This document shows, in pieces, positions 36,751-48,676 of a stretch of DNA of 64,000 nt. This DNA comes from Zychaea mexicana (taxonomy: Eukaryota; Mucoromycota; Mucoromycetes; Mucorales; Lichtheimiaceae). A program made the position numbers and the translations under genes. The notes under the pieces were generated by a model. The model was not told where the DNA came from. It saw only the letters and a list, made by a program, of their open reading frames with translations, and searched no databases. Every line of letters begins with the position of its first letter. The stretch's first letter is position 1. The stretch is taken from positions 98,928 through 162,927 of the forward strand of contig NW_026516768.1 of NCBI RefSeq assembly GCF_025766255.1, written 5' to 3'.

Positions 36751-36936
36751 CAGTCAACCCCCGTTAACGTCAACCCCGATAACGTCAACCCCCGAGCGTC
36801 AACAGATTCGCTGGTACCCTTTCAAATTTAGCTGTTAAATATCTTGCCTATTCTCTATCCCCGGTGGTCGTCAACCCTCGATATGGTCAACACTTTTGCT
36901 GGTACCCTGAGGGTTGACGTTAACGGGGGTCGACTG
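36751..36936. mobile_element. Pogo/Tc1-mariner-like MITE, 186 bp
   Basis: Flanked by TA (36749-36750 and 36937-36938). The terminal inverted repeats are 26 bp with one mismatch: left begins CAGTCAACCCCCGTTAACGT, right (reverse complement) begins CAGTCGACCCCCGTTAACGT. Inside, the word GTCAACCC recurs and a 24-bp direct repeat ending GCTGGTACCCT is present at 36797-36820 and 36885-36908. It has no coding capacity. Organisation parallels the element at 19213-19391 but the sequence family differs. Confidence 0.87.
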
Positions 36937-37044
36937 TAGGTTAGATGGCTGACTGATGATACTATTATTACTAAAATATATACCATTAGCTAGATGGTTA
37001 GTAAACAATATACTCATGCTTTTGTTTTTTGAAGTAGAAAAAAG

Positions 37045-37920
37045 GTGCGATCGACAGTTGCCGAACGATTGAACCTCGTACCTCTGCCAGACAACTTCGC
37101 CTCAAGCTATAGTCTTACTGCTGACGATGTGCATGGCATGTACAATCCTAAGGCGGACGGCAACTGTGGCTGGCGAGCGGCTTCAGAGAACGCAGGAAGG
37201 ATGCACGCCACCACCCTCAAAATACGAAAAATTCCTAACTACAAACCAGGCAGATGTTGACAAGACGATCGAAATTGTTGCTTGGACCAGAGCTGCCGGC
37301 CGTGCCTGATAAGGTTGTTGTTGTGGCGACCCGAAGTGAAAAAGCAGAAAATATAATACCAAGCGCTGCGCGGGCCCTGGGAGAATCTCATGGCTGCCGA
37401 AAGAGGGACGACCCGTGCGCACATTTTGGAGGCGGCTTCTCTGGTTCTATATGAAGACGAGCATGAATACAAAGTTGTAAAGATGTGCATGATGGCAACG
37501 CTGAATGCTCAAAGCGCATTATTTATCAACTACCTTGGTGCCGATATCGTCACAGTCCTTCTAAAGAAGTTGTCTAGACCAGAGGGGCCGTCTCCGTCAG
37601 CCCAGTGGTTTGATGTACTGTATTGCCCGCGTGTGTTGGCTGAAACATACAACAGACCAGTTGTTATGTTCACCTCACAAGGAAGCTCCACCTGTCTCCC
37701 CTTTCGCGAGCCTAAACTTTATAACGGTGTGCCACTGGATTTACCACCGATAGCCATCTACTTGACTGGTTTGCAATTTTATGCAGTATTAGTCAAAGAA
37801 GATGCAATAGTAACAGTAAAGTGGCCTCCACTATTTCCTGGACATGATAAATTTGTCAAGAATAATGGACTTTCCTCAGCATGGTTGGACATGTATCTGC
37901 CGCGATGCAATACAAACTAA
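37045..37920 (+). pseudogene. OTU-domain cysteine protease gene interrupted by 255 bp
   Basis: OTU proteases cleave ubiquitin-type linkages; many fungal copies travel with transposons. The start of the domain, NPKADGNCGWRAAS with the D-G-N-C active-site loop, ends at 37184. The rest, LVLYEDEHEYKVVKMCMMAT to the stop at 37920, resumes at 37440 in the same frame and includes QWFDVLYCPRVLAETYNRPV. Between them are 247 bp with an in-frame stop (37258-37260), bordered by the 8-bp direct repeat GCGGCTTC (37177-37184 and 37432-37439). Removing one repeat plus the insert would restore continuity. The conserved histidine near the end of OTU domains appears to be glutamine (TGLQFYAVLV). An unusual GC-AG intron cannot be excluded, but the donor context is poor. 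Confidence 0.7.
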
Positions 37921-39989
37921 TTCTCCATGGCGACTGTTTACAACTTTTTTTAAATATAGATAATGGCACATACTTTGATAGCAATTTGGCTCATCTCAGA
38001 TAAGTATATCGTCTACTTCTATTCATGGAGTGGGGCTCTAATGAGTGGGGAAGATGCTTCATTAGATTAGCGTGTAGATATCTTTGTGTATTTAACATGA
38101 GGAGCATAAACAAGATGCGTGTGTGGGTGTCTGGCCAGTGCTTTTTCTTTGTTTCTGTTCAAGATGTTAGATGAAACCTAAAAAAGTGTGATGTATTATT
38201 TATTCACCGTCCTTGAATGAGAATGTGGATTAAACATGGGCCCCAAGTCTTACGAAAACATTAAAAACGACTAATTTAGGATGTGATACATCTACATTGC
38301 TTCAGAATGAAAGACACAAAAAAATACGCACAAAAAATCGGCTGTGCTGTGGACCGCAGAATTCGTCCCCTGACTATCTTAAAACTGTGGTGAGACGCAC
38401 AAACTCCAAGCTATTCACCTCGTATGGATCATTGTGCAGCGACGCAGAACACAGTGCAAAAATGTGAAATCATTGATATCGCGCGCCAACCATTGCCTAC
38501 AAAATGTGAATTTTCTTAACTTTCGCAAGATTTGCTTTCGCCCTTTCTTCTTTATTCCAAAGCAATAACAGAGGTGTACGCTTTAAGTCGGTCTAAATCA
38601 CAACGATGATCTGGGGATGACAGCAAAGACTGTTGTTTCTTATTGGCTGGAAATGACGGGAAAGTGAAGATTACAGTACAACAACAGCTGATAGTAGGAG
38701 GATATTATGATAGCACTACAGTAATGTATGCATTTTCACTTGTCACGGAATGGGACGACAAGAGATAACATTCACGACTATTACGGAGCAGCACCGCTAA
38801 TTCTATTGTAGTAGTACAGTAATATACAGTACAATGCTTCTGAAGAACCTGCCCACTTCTATGATGCGATAACAATGTCCCAAATCATAATAGCGTACAC
38901 ACAATGGTTCGTGTGTGTATCTGTGTGTTGTGAACGCGGTGGATACGATTCTATCGGTTGCAATTTTATATAAAGAGAAAGCCATTATTATGACAGAAAT
39001 ATCGAAACAAATAAGATAAAGATGATTTTTCAGTCGTGATAGTGAGCTCTCTTAATCAGTGCTTTGGTGATAGACAAATGGTATATATGTGACGGCAGTA
39101 CCAAGCTTCTGTGAATAAAACGTTTCCTGTCAAATATAGTTATACTTAGAGTATATTAAAGTGGTGTGAATAGGGCAATCTACACATATACAATATAAAA
39201 CACTACTATCTTATTTTTGCAAAGTGGGAAGAAAAAGAGCTCATAATAGACCCCATGTTCGCGTGTATAAATTCACGGACGCAGGTTGTTAGCAGGAATG
39301 ATTGTTATATCATTATCGAAGAAACCCTATCAGAAGAGTTAGATAAGGAACACCACTACTTTCTGGAGATAACCGGGACTTCTTCCATGCACTTGTGTTA
39401 CCTTAATGCGAATTTTGCCCAATTGCTCAGCATATGAAAATATGTCGTCGAAATATGTCAAGTTCAGCTCATAGCGGCATACAGCACACATTTAATTGGT
39501 AAGCTCTAATTCTTGCCTAGATAATATAACTGGTCGTTGGCTTATTTGTAAAGGTGTATATAGCAGTAATTTTCTACAGTATAAACTATAAAATAAATAA
39601 AGCCGGGAGTATGTGCTGTAGATCCAACAGCTTGTCATCGTCGTTAGGTTGGAAATATTTTGTGTAATCATAGCAACCGGGTAAATTTATCGAAATTGAC
39701 AGGTACTGTACAGTCTATGATGATGATAGCATCAACTGGGTGTCACACAAAGAGGCGCATACAGATCCCTAATCAAGAGGGTGTTATGCATTATCATCAT
39801 TCAGGAACTTGCTCACGTGGGTCACCATATTACTTTATCTGAGATTTGCAAAGGTATGGGTGTTTTTTATTACGTGGCTAGCCCGATTGGTTATGTACAC
39901 ATAAGCAGCAAAAGAAAGAAAAATACTACATTTATGGATTGTGTTTGTGGTTTGTGGGTGCAATGCAAAGAAGAAGAAAAACGAATGCT
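37921..39989. other. Intergenic region, nothing recognised
   Basis: AT-rich with scattered TACAGTA words. No gene, tRNA or transposon end could be supported. Confidence 0.55.
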
Positions 39990-41165
39990 TTAGACCGCAG
40001 TGTTCCAAAGTCTATCACCGGAATCACCAAGACCAGGGCGGATATAGCTATCATAGACGGTTGAAATGAATGTCAGTCCTGTTCGCGCACAAACTCGTAT
40101 TCTGTAAGAAATCAAAAGAGCAATTTTACCCATGATCATCCAAGGTATCGTCGACTGCTGCAACGTATACATGGATTTCAGGATGCTCCTCTTGCAATTG
40201 AACAATGCCGGCCTTAGACTATCATGATACCGTGTTAGTTTTACTCAATGTATATCCCTGTGATCTCTTGATCCCGGCAAAACTTACACCAAGAACGCCA
40301 ACAAACTTGATATTCTCGCCTGCAACACCCCATTCCTTCAAAATATTTACAGTTGCTACGGCCGTGTTGCCTTAAAAGTATATAAAACAAAACAAATAGA
40401 ACAAGTCAGTCGTCGTAGCACACGATGCAACTGTTTTGTACACTTCCTACCTGTGGCGATAACAGGATCCAAGACATAGCAGACATCCGCATTGGGAGTT
40501 TGAGGCAGTTTGTTGTAGTACTCGACGGGTTGCAGAGAAACCTGAACACATGATGAGCATGCATGATGCATACGCGTCTTAGTGTATGTGGGAAAGAAAG
40601 AAAAAAACTATAGAAAAGGCGCGTGCGCGGCAAAGGGGTTGGAAGGGGGAGGAAGCAACTGACCTTTTCTCGGTATAGACCCAAATGAAGGACAGGTGCC
40701 TCCGGGAACAGAGTCAAGAACCCTAAAGCGCATTGCATAAGCATCTCTCACCTCAGCGTCATCCAACCTTGTGATTTTTTTCCCCCTGCTCCTGTCTACG
40801 TATGCCACTATCACTGTTACTGCTACTTACCATCCACGAGTCCAAGGCCTGATCGCAGAATAGGCACAAGGGCAACACGCTGGCTCAGCTCGGCACCTTG
40901 AAATTGTTCGTAGGGACTTGAGTACTATCATTATGTAAAATGGATCCGACAAGTGTCAGCTACGAGAAGAAATTATGCAAAAAGTAACAGCAATTACCGC
41001 GTTGTCTGTCGAAACACTGATATCGGCAGTAGCTTCGTAGCCGACCAAGAGGGACAGCTCGCGCATCAATTCACGCACAGCCTTTGAGTTTTGCTTGGCC
41101 TCACGCAATTGCGCGAGCTTTACAGCGACAATGGGGTGTTGGCTAATGTGCAGAGTGGCAGTCAT
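39990..41165 (-). CDS. UPP1: Uracil phosphoribosyltransferase
   Basis: Converts uracil and PRPP to UMP in the cytosol. Seven exons: 41165-40998, 40924-40831, 40746-40664, 40541-40451, 40370-40288, 40218-40130, 40047-39990; 221 residues. Motifs: [37 protein letters not shown]-binding loop [16 protein letters not shown], and uracil-binding [11 protein letters not shown] near the C-terminus. For the last intron the acceptor at 40048 is chosen over a nearer one because it yields [16 protein letters not shown], the family spacing. The start at 41165 gives the normal short N-terminus ([13 protein letters not shown]). It is divergent from URC1 across 530 bp, which fits a shared pathway and promoter. 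The symbol is assigned by function (fungal FUR1 equivalent). Confidence 0.95.
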
Positions 41166-41695
41166 GGTGTGCAGTTTCAAAGTTAAAGGAAAAAAGAGAG
41201 AAAGAACAAGTTGGAAGAAGAAAGGCAGAAGAAAGAGAGAGAGAGAGAGAGAGAGAGGGGGGTTGGGCAGACAGAGGTGATTGTTTTTTATACACACCAC
41301 GGAATAGAGAGGGTTTGTTGGGTACAACCAAAATAGCAGGTATGAGAGAAAAAACCCTTTTTGCAACGTTTTGACAGAGAGTCGACTATGTGTTTTCGGC
41401 CAAGACGATAAGAGGGGGGGGAGGCAAGGGAGGAGAGGTCACACGGTGTTTGGGCCTTCCTTTTCGCATGATAAATCACTTTGCAACTCTGGTTCGCTAT
41501 CAATCCCCATTATACACTGCACTTTCGATGTACGCCCAACGTCCCCACACGCAAAAAAAAAAAAAAAAAAAACACATTTAAGCACGACCCAACTGAGGCC
41601 CTTCTTCCCCCCCCACCTCACTCTTCTTCCTTTCACTTTCGCTTTTTCTCTGTTTTCCCCTTGTTTTCTTCCTATACAACAGCTACAACAACAAA
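41166..41695. promoter_or_regulatory. Shared divergent promoter of UPRT and URC1
   Basis: The 530 bp between the two start codons must serve both genes. GATA-factor motifs occur at 41407-41412 (GATAAG), 41470-41475 (GATAAA) and 41497-41502 (TGATAG on the minus strand), suggesting nitrogen-catabolite control; this is inference. An AG microsatellite (about 41234-41258) lies nearer UPRT. A 20-nt A-run near 41552-41571 and a C/T-rich leader lie nearer URC1. Confidence 0.5.
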
Positions 41696-44030
41696 ATGAC
41701 TGTTCCTGACGAACAAATGCTCAAGCAGCTTCTGACTACGGTCGAGGCTATCCGTGCCGACCAGCAGCATCTTTCGGCCCAGGTACACTTACCCTAAGTC
41801 TGTCCAAGGACTATATGCCTCCTTTTTCTTCTGTCTCTTTTTATTTATCATCACCTGTGCTCTTCTTTCTGGAAAGGTCGATCAATTGATGCATCCGGTC
41901 GAAAACAAGCCATCGTCGCCCACCTCAAGCAGTCCCTCCGTGTCTGCTCCCAGATCTCCCGCCACGAGCAGCACCAAGCCCGCGACCAGCAGCAATGGCA
42001 CTGCTTCATTGTACCCCCAGCGTGTCATCCTCACGTGTGAGTATACATCATCATCATCATCATCATCAGCAGCAGCACCCGTGGGCTGCAACCAGCAGCG
42101 TCTTGCATTATGACATCAGATGTACTAAGAAATATGCATTTGTTCTATTAGCCTACCCCCATCAGCACGGTATCCGTCCTGTCAACTTGACCTGGGGTGC
42201 TAAAGATCCCAAGGAGCGTGGCCCTGTGGTTGCTTCCCGTCATGCCGACAGCATCAAAAAGAGGTATAACAATTGATGAAAGAAGGGATATGTGTGTATG
42301 CTGAAACGTTTCTCTCCCCCCCATCCCGTTGATATAGAAATGCCATTGGTGCCTATGGTGGTTCCTACTGTGTCTATCGTGCCTTAGCTGTGGCCATTGG
42401 TGACCTTCCAAGCGACCACCGTCCTAACTTTGAAATGACCGAGCCCGCGTTTAAAATAGGCCCTCATCCGTCGTGGTCGGATCCAACCAAGATTGTCTCC
42501 TTGGACCCCTGGGGCCACTTGGCGCCTCAAATTTACAAGGAGGAGTTTGACAATGGTTTGGATGTCAGGTAAAGAGTTATATATCCTGTTATGGTTATGT
42601 GTACAAGGAGGACTTATCACTCACTGATACATATATATATATATATATATATATGTGTAAACACAAATTACTGTTATTAGACCCACGATTGCCGTCACCA
42701 AGGCCCACATGACCATGGCCGAAATGGAGAATCTGGTCAAGGAAGGCAAGCTCAAGGTGGATGGCAAGGTCGTCGTCAATGACCGTGGTGACTTGGCCGT
42801 AAGCAAAGGAGCCGTGGAGCCTGTATGGTACTTGCCTGGCGTAGCCGAGCGCTTTGGTATTGACGAGGGCTTACTGCGTCGTGCCTTGTTTGAGGATACC
42901 GGAGGAATGTATCCCGAATTGATCACTCGTCCGGACCTCAAGGTCTTCTTGCCTCCCATTGGCGGCATCTCTGTCTATATCTTTGGCAACCCTGCCGACA
43001 TCTCAGGTATAAAAGTTTTGCTCTTGTACAAAGAGTCCTCTCGCTTTCACTCACGCACTGTATTTAGACCCTGAGAAAAAACTCACACTCCGTGTGCATG
43101 ACGAATGTAACGGCTCCGACGTATTTGGTAACTTAAGGTGTCAATTATGTTTTTCAAGGGGAAGAGGGAGGGAGTGTGTGTGTGTGTGTGTGTGTGTGTG
43201 TATTCGGGGCCAGTCATTGGTTGGTTCATTGTTCGGGTTGTGGCTCACAGCACTCATTATACCTGGTATAATAATATGGGTTTGTAGGCAGCGATATCTG
43301 TACATGCCGACCCTATTTGATTTATGGCATTGAGGAATGCGTCAAGCAGGCACAAGAAGGTGGCGTGGGCGTCATTGTTTATTGTAAGTGTTACATACTA
43401 TTGTCTTTCGTTTTACTACGGATGTATCTACATATGCACTCACATATAACCCATTTCAGTCCGCAAGGAAGGTCGTGCCTTGGGTGAAGTGACAAAGTAC
43501 CTGGTATACAATGCACGTAGGTATCTCCCTCACACACTCACACACGTGTCTTTATGATTCTATTTGTATGTGCGATATACTCACAACGTTTAATTCTGAA
43601 TTATAGGAAAACGACAAACTGGTGGTGATACTGCCGACCACTACTTTTTGCGAACAGAATGCATCGCCGGTGTCAAGGATATGCGTTTCCAGGCTTTGAT
43701 GCCTGATGTGCTTCACTGGCTCGGTATCCAAAAGATCGATCGCATGATGGTAAGTGTACTGAAAGCTGCTTAATCACCCAAAAGTGTCTGTTCTGTAACT
43801 GCTGGGTATATATATAATAGTCCATGTCCAACATGAAGCACGATGCCATTGTTGGTGCAGGCATTCCTATCATCGAACGTGTCCCTATTCCTGAAGAAAT
43901 GATTCCCGAAGACTCGCGGGTTGAAATTGATGCCAAGATTGCCTCCGGATACTTCACCACTGGCAGCGTCATGGACGAGAAACAGCTGGCCGAGGTCAAG
44001 GGTCGCGACTGGGAGGACATTGAACACTGA
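41696..44030 (+). CDS. URC1: URC1, GTP cyclohydrolase II-like uracil-catabolism protein
   Basis: Member of the fungal Urc1 branch of GTP cyclohydrolase II, required for the URC route of uracil degradation. Ten exons: 41696-41782, 41877-42036, 42152-42263, 42338-42568, 42681-43006, 43068-43127, 43288-43383, 43460-43516, 43607-43749, 43821-44030; 493 residues, all phases consistent. The N-terminal half (SYPHQHGIRPVNLTWGAKDP, then GAYGGSYCVYRALAVAIGDL) is specific to the Urc1 branch. The C-terminal half carries the cyclohydrolase signatures: C-x10-C-x-C zinc site (ECNGSDVFGSDICTCRP), the Y-x-R-x-E-G-R-motif equivalent VYFRKEGRALGE, and GGDTADHY. The S/T/P-rich stretch at residues about 35-75 looks like a linker. 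Confidence 0.93.
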
Positions 44031-44337
44031 GTGTGTCAACCCTAGTTTCCCTTGTTTGCTTTTTTCCATCCCACATCCACACTCTGTATCTCTTTCTTCT
44101 TGTCACATACACAATTCTTTTCTCTTTGGGCCTGTTTATAATAGCTGAACTTTTCTTTTGCTGCACGATAATACACAGTTTCTATATAGCAAAACACAGA
44201 ACTTGTCTTGGTTGTATTTATATATGTATTTACATTTTCTATTACGTATTATTATTATTATTATTATTATTACTATGTATCTTTTTACAGCAACGACAAC
44301 GACAACAACTACACATAAGCCCTGCTACCGCTACTGC

Positions 44338-46890
44338 CTAGGCAATCCGAAACACATCTTCCTTATTTTCTTTTCGTAACCGCATGGCTCTTTTCCGTTG
44401 CCATACCTGACGCAAAACCTGTCTCACCTGGTCCACGTTATCCGTCAGATTCCGTTCTGCCAGTCCCACCAACTTGCTGACTTGCGTTGAAGAGTAGACA
44501 AAGTTCCACGTGCTTGTAAACTCGGCTGTCTGTGGATCAAACGTGCTATCATGGTTGGGATTGCTAATCAGTGGGAAATACACAACCGTAATTGGCTTCT
44601 CAGATTCTTCTTCTTCATCATCATAGGTCTTGGATGCAAACACCGTGCATGTACCCAATGATTCTTCCGACAGCGATGGCGATGTTTCGCTATCATCCGT
44701 TGATTTTTTAGGCCAGCCAGCTCCCTTGGGCCATCCACTGATCCCTCGTCGTTGCACATATCCTTCAGCACGATCAAAGTGAGAAGAGGTCTGGATATCG
44801 GCACTTAGATCAATCGCCAAGATGACATCGGCATTTCGGCCCTCGCGCAATAATGGATAAAAGGGAATGTTGTTATCTAGGCCAGCATCCGCCAACGCCA
44901 ATTGTTTTGACTCGACAAGACCATCATCTTTCGCGTCGTGAGGTACAGATAGTCGATAGAATGGATTTGGAAAACAGGCAGGTGATATGGGATAATATCC
45001 AGACATCGAATCCTTAAATCGCACAATCATCTCGTCGGCTTTTTCAACTGCTGTTGTCGGCATAAAGCCGCGAATCTCTTTGTAAAAATGGGCTAGTGAC
45101 GCTGCAAATGCTGAGCCAAAGACACTAGATAATACGTATGTTAGATTAGTGTTTCGCCGCAAGTCTCCTCTTCAAAGGAAAAAGAGAATACTTTACCCCA
45201 TCATGATGCCCAACGTCTGTTCGGGTAATCGCTGAGTGTTTTTGCCCTCAGAAAACCGTCTTCCAAACGCCCAGACCGGGATCCATGCTAATTTGTTAGT
45301 GTAGAAAGATGGAAAGGTAAATCGCCATAAAGAAAACAAGAGAGCTTTTCCTAATGAGCTCTGTTTTTGATTCTTTTATCTCTCACACGCTGAAAGTATG
45401 TTATAACCACAGACAAATGCTATGACTTACCATTCAGTTCCTCTGTTCCCATCTCAAAAGGTGTAAACTCATACCACTGATACAGATCCTTGTCATGACC
45501 GTCCTCTTCATCGATACGCACAACGCAATATATCGGCATAGGCATACTTCCGTCCTGGAAATACTTGGTCTGTTTGGACATTTTCATCGCGTTTCGATCG
45601 AGCAAAATGGGTTTGACCATGGATCCGCTTTCTTCCTTTACTTTGCCTTGTTCCTTGTCTTCATCCTCATCAGCCTTTTCACTATTGTTGACATGGACGT
45701 TCTTTGTCAACAAGACACTGCCAAGAAGCAAGCCAAAAACGTCCACGATATTGAGCTCTTCGTTTTGCTGATAATAACGCTCAATAATTCCCTGCATCAT
45801 CAATTCTCTGTTCTTGGGCGACGCGTTGAGGATTGCAACAAAGTTGTTGACATTGGCAAGATGGACATGCGTGTGGCTTTTCAGATGGTCCAATAATATG
45901 TCAAATTTCGCTTCTGTCAACGGACTGTATTGTTGTGCCAACGTCCAACATGATCCAGAGACGCCTGCTGCATACATGACCAAGTCCAAAAGACCCGTAT
46001 CCTGCATAGCCTTCATATATCCAGCGACGCCAATCATGGCTCGAAATCCACCACCACTATTTTCTCCCACTTTACAGTTAGCCACGCTTCAATTTTGCAG
46101 AATGTCCATTTTTCTTTTACCTAGCCGCCATGCCCACGACGGGAATATCCTCTAATTCGACCTGACGGACAGACACGCCAATGAACCGTGCAAACGCCTC
46201 CTTTTGTTTCTTTTTGCGTGCCTCAATAAACGCCAACTCCTGGTCACATAAGCCAGAACCAACGCGCACAGCTGCATCTTTATCCACCTCAGGATGAAGC
46301 ATTGGATCCTTGGCTTCCTTTTCTGCTGTTTCGACCATGTGTCGAAACTCGTCCATGGTCAAGAAATCCCAAAACTTGGCATAACTTTCGCGTATATTTT
46401 CCATTTGTGTCGCCAGTGCTGGATACAATCTTGAGATGGTTTCTTCCACTTCTTTTGGCTTGGGAAACTTGAACGCCGGTAGTGTAGTCGTTGTTGGTAA
46501 AGGGGAAGAATTACTACTTTTGTTGTTATCACTGGTGGCGGTAGTACGTGCAAACAATCGGCTAATTAATTCATCGACTGAAGAAAACGAACTTATTTTC
46601 TTGTCATTGTTGTTGTTATCCTGTTGCTGTTCGGCCAAAGTGATTGACAATGTGCGTGACAGGATCCGTGCTGGTAATGGCAGTGTGGGTGGTGAAGGTA
46701 AGGCCAGTTCAACCACCGTTCTTCGTTTAGTATTATTGTTGTTGTTGTCAGTAATGGAAGAGTCCAATGTGTGGTTTTGGCTTAAATGGCTGGTTACAGC
46801 AGCAGCAGCAGCAGCTGTAGCAATAACAAGTGTCGTTGGTTTAAAAGACACCGGAACTGCAGTTTTGCGCCAACAGTAACGCCAGGTCAT
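44338..46890 (-). CDS. Cytosolic phospholipase A2/lysophospholipase-like protein
   Basis: Patatin-like serine lipase of the PLA2c/PLB family, predicted to hydrolyse glycerophospholipid acyl esters. Exons: 46890-46121, 46056-45431, 45287-45197, 45124-44338; 757 residues. An upstream in-frame start at 46950 would add 20 residues. Motifs: oxyanion loop SGGGFRAMIG (created across the first splice junction), nucleophile GVSGSCW, and catalytic aspartate in LADAGLDNNIPFYPLL. The N-terminal 40 residues contain one hydrophobic Ala-rich segment (LVIATAAAAAAV) after basic residues, suggesting a mitochondrial presequence or membrane anchor rather than secretion. Low-complexity N/S/T linkers occupy about residues 50-140. 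Confidence 0.92.
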
Positions 46891-47368
46891 GCTTGTCTGC
46901 TTTTTCTGCTTTTTGTAGATGGAAATGGAAAGAAACAAATCATCACACATATGCAGCGGCGGGCCCTGCTGTATTGTAACACAGACAACTCAGCCGAAAA
47001 TGTGATCTGCCTGCTGTTTCTGCAGGAGCAACACATTTCAAAAAAATGACATGGAGCAACGGGGCCGTGGGACTAAATTTTTCTAATGTTTATTATTGAC
47101 GTTTGTGTTTTTTTTCCAAAAAAAGACATGCAAGATGTGTGGGAATCTTCAAGAAGCTAATGATGATGATGATGGTGATGGTGTTGGGTGGTGCTGTAGC
47201 TGGAGGTGGTGATGATGAAAATGCTGACTATGATGTAATAATGTAATTATAACTACTACTACTACTACTACTACTACAGCTGCTGTGTTTCGAATCTTGT
47301 TTATACTGAGGTTGTCGTAGTAATAGGAAATGGTAGAAAGAGGCCGGTCTGATGACAATGGCATCTTT
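46891..47368. other. Intergenic region
   Basis: Promoter of the PLA2-like gene and 3' flank of the next. A CAT/ATC repeat run near 47160-47215 and a TAC run near 47251-47277 are visible. No gene seen. Confidence 0.6.
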
Positions 47369-48120
47369 TTAGAGTGCCTGGATCTGGAAAACAGTTTCGC
47401 CTGCCCGCTTGACCAGACTATATCGTTCCAATTGGTACGAAATATACATTTCCGACGCAAGTTTTGCCGCCTTCATGTGCAGCGGCTTGCGGGTTGCCTT
47501 GAGGGCATACTCACGGTTGACCCAGATGCACATTGCAAGGCACTCGCTGTGTTCGTTCAGATCACCGTACCAGTACTATGGAAGCATCCAGACAAGTTCG
47601 TTAATTCTATCTCTTGCATTGTTTGAGAGTTGTGAGCCGAAAAATTTCTTACCTTCAGCAGACCACCGCTATGGACTGCTTCTTCTTGTGCCCGGGCATC
47701 CGCTTCAAACAAGAGCTTCTTATCCGCATCTGCCTTGCGAACGCTTCGGAATGCCACAATGAACCACTCTCCCTCAGCTTCCTTTCCGAGTCGTTGAGCC
47801 GTTTCGTCCCAGTTGAATGCATCCACGATAGGGACATGAACATAATCGTCAGTGACCACATGGAATGCAGGCAAAGCCTTGTCGAGCAGTGTTCGATCGA
47901 CGGGACGTAAACTCTTTACAAAGTTGGCGAAATCTTCGGGCGTTTCGTCCGTCCATCCCGCTGGACCGACGGTATCGTTGTGGATACTACGTCCCTGAAT
48001 GTCCTGTGCGACGATGGCCTGCTCGACGTCTCGCCCATCTTGTTGTGCCTTTTTGACGACGGCTGGCACGGCAGGTATGGGGTGTGGGTTGTTGTTGTTG
48101 TTATTGTTGTTGGCAATCAT
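47369..48120 (-). CDS. Uncharacterised fungal protein, UPF0643-like
   Basis: Two exons: 48120-47653 and 47575-47369; 224 residues. The true start is ATG 48120; the reading frame is open slightly further upstream. After an N-rich N-terminus, a segment DFANFVKSLRPVDRTLLDKA and FNWDETAQRLGKEAEGEWFI lead into the conserved C-terminus GDLNEHSECLAMCIWVNREY, then HMKAAKLASEMYISYQLERY. This C-terminal W-x-x-R-E and helix pattern resembles UPF0643 proteins of ascomycetes; the assignment is from memory of the family and moderate. No signal peptide or transmembrane segment is seen. Its function is unknown. Confidence 0.8.
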
Positions 48121-48676
48121 AGGATTAGACAAGTAGCTATAGTGACAATGAGAGATAGAGAGTGGTGGGAGGGGAAAAAAGAGATAGTAGTAGAATAAGC
48201 AAAAGGAAAAAAAAAAGTTTTTTTGGTGTAGATTGAGTCGGTTTTTATAGTGGCTCGCTCACAAAGTATTTCATCCGGCTTGCCCGAAGGTTTCAGGGGG
48301 GGGCATCGCTCTCTGCCTGTCTCCTCCATTCGACCGCTATGTCGCCATTGCTGAGTTGGATCGATTGGTGAATTTTCAGATGATAATGGACTCACACCGA
48401 CAGTAAATGATGTGCGGCTGCATACCCTGCCCTGACTTGTGTCTGTTCCGGTGGAAAAACGCCCCACGATTGCGTGATCGATAGTCTCGGATGCCACCAT
48501 CGATTTACCCCCTATTACCCATAACGAACAGAAATGATTTCATTCTTATTGGAGTACGATTCTTAAGCATACCCACACACACACACACACACAAACAGAT
48601 GTCTTGTTTTCCCTTTTTTTATTTATTATCACAAACAGAAATAAAGCAGAAAAGGTGGACGGAGAACTACTACAGC

